This document shows, in pieces, positions 59,966 to 64,000 of a stretch of 64,000 bases of DNA. The notes beneath the pieces are model-generated. The model had not been told where the DNA came from, made no database searches, and worked only from the letters and a program-made list of their open reading frames with translations. The position numbers and the translations under genes were made by a program. The first letter of the stretch is position 1. Each line of letters begins with the position of its first letter. This stretch comes from Schistocephalus solidus. Lineage: Eukaryota > Platyhelminthes > Cestoda > Diphyllobothriidea > Diphyllobothriidae. The stretch is taken from assembly GCA_017591395.1 (NCBI GenBank), contig WEDG01000305.1:1-64000 (forward strand), written 5' to 3'.

Positions 59966-62456
59966 CTGACTGGGGACTGAGTAGAGCGCATTTTGTGTGT
60001 ACACAGACCAGAAAAACTAGACTGCTTGCTTCTCCATAAAAGAGACCCTAACCAACAGTTTTTAAGATGCTATGCTTACCTCAGGGAAGCCCCTTGAATG
60101 AGTCATTGTGGCGCTAAACCTGAAGCCTAATGTTTAACTTGAACGCAACTTATCTTCTGTCTGCTGTTGAAGATCTTTTATCCCGACAGGGGTTAGGACA
60201 GCTGTACCGGATCCAGTATCCCATGAAGCGGAACACAAGTTATCTATCCTCGAATGACGTCAGGCTTATAAATGTCAGCGTGGGCATGGTGCGAGCCAGC
60301 ATTCGAACAATCACTCCCTCTGTAAAACACATAAGAAAAGAGTCTGTGCTACTTATCTTCCCTGGTTGTCCAACTTTGAGCTACATCCAAGCCCCTGTGC
60401 TCAATAAAATCTAGAGCAAGAACCATCTTGTGCATTAGGGAAAACCAATTTCGACTACTTGCATCATCTTCCAATCCTGTGCGCTATCCTCCATTCACCA
60501 GTTTATTTAAACAATAGCCTCGGTTCAACTATTTACAAGTGACTAAATGTTGGTTTCTGCCTAACAAACCCTTTTAGGATAGCAACTGTTTATAAGGTTT
60601 ATGTTTTACCTGAGAAAGATTCGACTACTATGCCATTATTGCCTTGGGGATCCAAGCGTTGTCGGTAAACTCCAATTAGTGAAAAAAATATTTTTGCGAC
60701 TTTCCGGTCTGGACTGAGAAGAACTTAAGCTTAGCACAGAAGCAATATAGGCCAGCATTTTAAAGACAACATAGGTTAACAGATTAGTTTGTGTTCATAC
60801 TGATGAGAGTGAAAGTTCAATCGCTAGGCCGTGGGGTCTAAGAAACCAAGACTAATAGTGTGAGTTCCCCTCCCTCTCCATTTGCATTTTTATACATTTG
60901 CATGCATTTGCATTTGCGGCGGCCACTTAAAGTTCTTTAAAGTTCACTTTAAACCCCGAAGGCCTTTTGTTGTATGCTTACGTTTCCTCTAATATTGGTT
61001 TGGTTTAAAGTACCTCTGAGAGTAACCATAAAAAAGACCATGTGACGATATCCCGTAAGGGGCCTGAACCCATAGTTAACACGAATGCGCACACAATCCA
61101 TTTTCGAATTCCTCATCCCCGCCCCCTGCTCCATAGGTTTTGATGCATTTTTTCTTGCGTTCAGCAATTCTCGTGTCCTCTACAGGCGATTGCCCGGAAT
61201 GTCATTTTTCGTGAGGATATGTACTGTTTTAACCAAAAAGACTGAACTGTTAGTTCGAGTTTACCAAACAGCTGTACTGCATCCTTGTATTGAAAGGATT
61301 TGGTCTTAGGTTCGGCCTTCCTGTTGGGCAGACTATGCTCAGTGCTCTACGAACTAATTGTTCATGGCGTTAATTCATGCTCTGCCGGTCTTACTGTTTG
61401 GGAATGTCTAGCTGACAATGGCAAAGTAGCCAGAAATACCCATCCATACTTGGAGCCTGCGAGGGTTCTATCATGGGTCCTTCAAATCGGTGCCATGACC
61501 GAATCCAGCTGATAACGGTACCTTCCACCCCATCTGAAAAATCAAATAATAAACATGTTTCTCCCGTATTTCCCTGGTGTAGTAGATATACACCGTTCGC
61601 CAGGAAATTTGTGACTATTATACTCTGCGGTGCATTATTTTCTCTGGGAGTGTTCGGTCTGGGACTTGATTTCGATTGTTTTTAATTAATTTCGGTAAGG
61701 ATATCTTGCATGGCCGCCTAAAAAGGACAGGGGAAACGGAGTGCCCCCCCCACTTAAAATAGGCAGTCTTGCAATAAATGTTTGGACGGGTAAATATACC
61801 CGTATCTTAACCCTAACATAAAAGTGAACTACCTTACCCAAAACCTAAATCCTACAATTAACAAAAACCCAATCCTCAGCCCTTTAAATAATCCTGACCT
61901 TAATCCCATCTCTGAACTTAAACAGTACCTTATCCCTAACCCTAACCTTTTTCCTTAACCGAAGATCTTCGGAAGTGGACGCAAAGTCACATGCGCTGTG
62001 GGCGGTTCCTGGTCCCGTGTCCTTTTCAAGTGGCTATACAAGTTATCCTCACCCCATTTCTCCTGGAACAGTGGTCTCTCCTTTTGTGGATCAGCAGTAC
62101 CTGCTCGGCCAATTTGTGGTTTGGAACGTTCGCCATCGTTTCATCGACTATATCGTTACCTACAAATGAAGATTTGTCATGAATATCCACCCACATGGCA
62201 CTGTCTACTGTGGAGTTTTACCAGAAGTGTAGCACGTGCTTTACGCCCTAGTTTGGGCTCTTCACCATCTCTAGTCACTCTTTTTAAAGTAAGGGTTGTC
62301 CTGCTAAGGCTCTCTCTCTCTCTCTGACTTTTGAGTTGGATTACTCCGCAATATTGGCTCTTAAAACTTTGATAACTGATGATCTCGACGTGATACAAAC
62401 CACAAACCCAGCTAAAAAGAGAAAATGAGTTTCAGCGAGCCTTCGAAGGGAGATAC
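59966..62456 (-). other. Intron between plakin-like exons 1 and 2
   Basis: Bounded by donor GTATCT (62456-62451) and the acceptor at 59966. Contains a degenerate telomere-like tract (61800-61965), a TC run (62309-62326) and weak SINE-like traces near 61385-61445. No other exon was found. Confidence 0.55.
61800..61965. repeat. Degenerate interstitial telomere-like tract
   Basis: Made of diverged cttaaccctaac / ccctaacc units on the plus strand, the complement of TTAGGG. The flanks contain aaaaaggacaggggaa (61721) and its approximate complement near 62018, so it sits inside a small foldback, like the tract at 42062-42160. Confidence 0.65.
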
Positions 62457-62591
62457 CTGACCATTTGTGAAGTCGCAGAGCATTCGGCCACACTCGGGTG
62501 CTCCATCGAAGTAGACACCAGCCAGGCTTTCACTCTCCAGCGCCAATTCTGCAGTTCGGTCTGACCACAGCAGGAATTTTGAGTAGGCTAT
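62457..62591 (-). CDS. Plakin-like gene, exon 1 of those seen
   Basis: 135 bases, 45 codons, with a strong acceptor (ttccctttcaaacctcatcacag, AG 62593-62592) and donor GTATCT. Both ends are on codon boundaries. It reads IAYSKFLLWSDRTAELALES, then LAGVYFDGAPECGRMLCDFT and ends NGQ. I do not recognise a family from this exon alone. Its position before the SH3-like exon would place it in the plakin domain. Earlier exons must lie further right or outside the window. Confidence 0.65.
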
Positions 62592-62909
62592 CTGTGATGA
62601 GGTTTGAAAGGGAAGGCAGTCAATAAAAACAAAGTCTCTCATGGAAGACGACTCAAATGAGAGTGAGTGAAAGGTTGGAAAAAAAACCAGGTCCGCATAA
62701 TATATCTATCCTCTGGATTGTAGCGTATCGCTTGTGAAAGGGACAAAATGTGTTAATGATATGAATATTGCTGTTAACTTTCCGTGAGATCTAACATCCA
62801 GAGAGGCTCTTTGGGCTTGAGTTAATTTTCTGCGTTCTGTTTCAACACGAACTGATGCGAAGATTTGAGTTTCAGGGGTTTGTGTGAGTAAAGAATACGA
62901 CACGTCGAG
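62592..62909 (-). other. Upstream of the first plakin-like exon
   Basis: A minus-strand frame at 62706-62912 (VETERRKLTQAQRASLDVRS) looks helical, but its splice phases do not fit the exon at 62591. I leave it unassigned. Confidence 0.35.
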
Positions 62910-63015
62910 CAACGGAATATTTTTTATTTTTCTGGTTATTTGAACCCGTGCAGGACTCCATCGTCAGAGATAGCAGGAAAAACCAAAAAAGGGTTCACTT
63001 ATAGGGGGTACAAAC
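62910..63015 (-). repeat. Relic of a PLE pseudo-LTR with hammerhead box
   Basis: The minus strand reads CTGACGA at 62967-62961, a perfect match to the hammerhead CUGANGA box, followed by tggagtcctgcacgggttc, which can form stem II (GAGTCC with GGGTTC). The expected GAAAC box has decayed (CAAAT). The wording differs from the pseudo-LTRs of copies 1 and 2, so it may belong to the second PLE family. Confidence 0.45.
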
Positions 63016-64000
63016 CAATTAACGTCTGAGGTGAATGAGCAGCAGTCTGTATACCGGCAACAGCTTGATGCATCGATTGATTGAGTTCACACCCGAGGCC
63101 CAGAATTCAATTAATTCTCGACACATCCTTTTTGGCTTGGGAGATTATCTTAACGGCTGCGAAGTTGAAATCCTGGCCCGTTCTGAAGGTTTGGACAGTC
63201 ACTTGAGATTCTTCTTCGCCCCCTTCGCTCAACATGCCTTCACCTTGGATGGAAACTCAATAAACCGATAAATTGATCTGGAGCCAGCATATTGAGCCCT
63301 GCACAGTCATCTCTAGACTTGCTACAATGATCGTTGATTGGCTTATATCTCCCCGTAAGTCTAGCCTTTTTCTGCTGCTGCTTCTACTTCTGCATGTGTT
63401 CGAAAGCGCAAAATAATAAACAAATTGTTACGGTGCTCAAACAGTCTGCCACTTTACTGTTTCGACAGTTAGGGCAAAGTTAGGAGGTTTGAAAATCGTA
63501 CATTCCGAAGAAGTCTGCAGCGCCATGCGCTCAAAGGGCCAAAATCTCTCCGAGGGTTTTCTCCTGAATCCGTGAAATTAAGCTCGCGAGATGTGTGCAT
63601 TATCCCTGTGTGGTAGGTTAGATCAATTGTATTTTCTGGTCTGATATACTTATGAGGCAGACCTTATATGTGCAGAGGACTGGCAGATTATTCGGCAATA
63701 TTCCAAATGTGTGACCAAGTCAGTAGTTTCAACAAGCAGATCATCCGTGAAAAAGGACTTTATAGAATCACTGGGAGCTATGAAATTGTCGAAATTGAAC
63801 CTCAGAAGATTGCGAATGCCAGAAGCGTGTATACCTAATAGCATTTGCCTATTAACGTGATTCGTCAGCAGTCGTCAAAATAAATTATCACTGGCCCCCA
63901 GTACACGCACTTTCCCGTTTGGTCTGAAAAATTTTAGATGAGAGGCTGTATCCACAGGTAAGCTGCAAAACGACATGAAGTTTATCACTTTGGCGGTGAA
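63016..64000. other. Unassigned right end
   Basis: A plus-strand frame at 63035-63271 and a minus-strand frame at 63650-63844 (RNLLRFNFDNFIAPSDSIKS) have plausible composition. The latter has a possible acceptor and an AG/GTCTGC donor, and could be an earlier exon of the plakin-like gene, but its end phase does not fit the exon at 62591 directly. Confidence 0.3.

Overview
This looks like a window of a large, repeat-rich flatworm genome, most likely a diphyllobothriid-type tapeworm; the group assignment is my inference. It is AT-rich, with short exons separated by long introns. It carries two kinds of Penelope-like retroelement (PLE), tRNA-derived SINEs, foldback repeats and degenerate TTAGGG-like tracts. 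I see no rRNA gene, no CRISPR array and no intact tRNA gene.

Genes. (1) Seven minus-strand exons between 62591 and 32999 (62457-62591, 59537-59965, 53218-53377, 43747-43884, 41579-41965, 39726-40044, 32999-33165) have GT/AG borders, and all six junctions agree in reading-frame phase. I read them as one large, partial gene whose 3' exons resemble plakin (plectin-type) repeats and whose exon 59537-59965 resembles the SH3/spectrin part of a plakin domain. That would make it a cytoskeletal cross-linker. (2) Plus-strand exon candidates at 3877-4291, 5447-5750 and 10414-10601 encode Ser/Pro/Asn-rich protein. The first has a Tondu-like motif (VKHHFARSL) of the Vestigial-like/VGLL4 type that binds TEAD/Scalloped. 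(3) A minus-strand exon candidate lies at 5208-5359.

Mobile DNA. A nearly complete PLE (47421-50518, minus strand) with 158-bp pseudo-LTRs sits inside a plakin intron in the same orientation as the gene. A 5'-truncated relative lies at 1160-3412 on the plus strand. Two older fossils of a second PLE family lie at 12880-13570 and 31330-32107. The pseudo-LTRs hold a hammerhead-ribozyme-like core whose stem II co-varies between copies. SINEs often occur as head-to-head inverted pairs, best seen at 44551-45098. Two foldback families (A: 7007-7877, 33431-34722, 54991-55880; B: 9475-10095 with 12449-12815, 27698-28215, 38888-39405) fill introns and intergenic DNA.

Layout: 1-3.4 kb PLE copy 1; 3.9-10.6 kb plus-strand gene with foldbacks; 12.4-15.5 kb nested repeats and a PLE fossil; 15.5-31.3 kb mostly AT-rich DNA without recognisable genes; 33.0-62.6 kb the plakin-like gene with PLE copy 2 and SINEs in its introns; 62.6-64 kb unassigned, with a decayed hammerhead-like relic.
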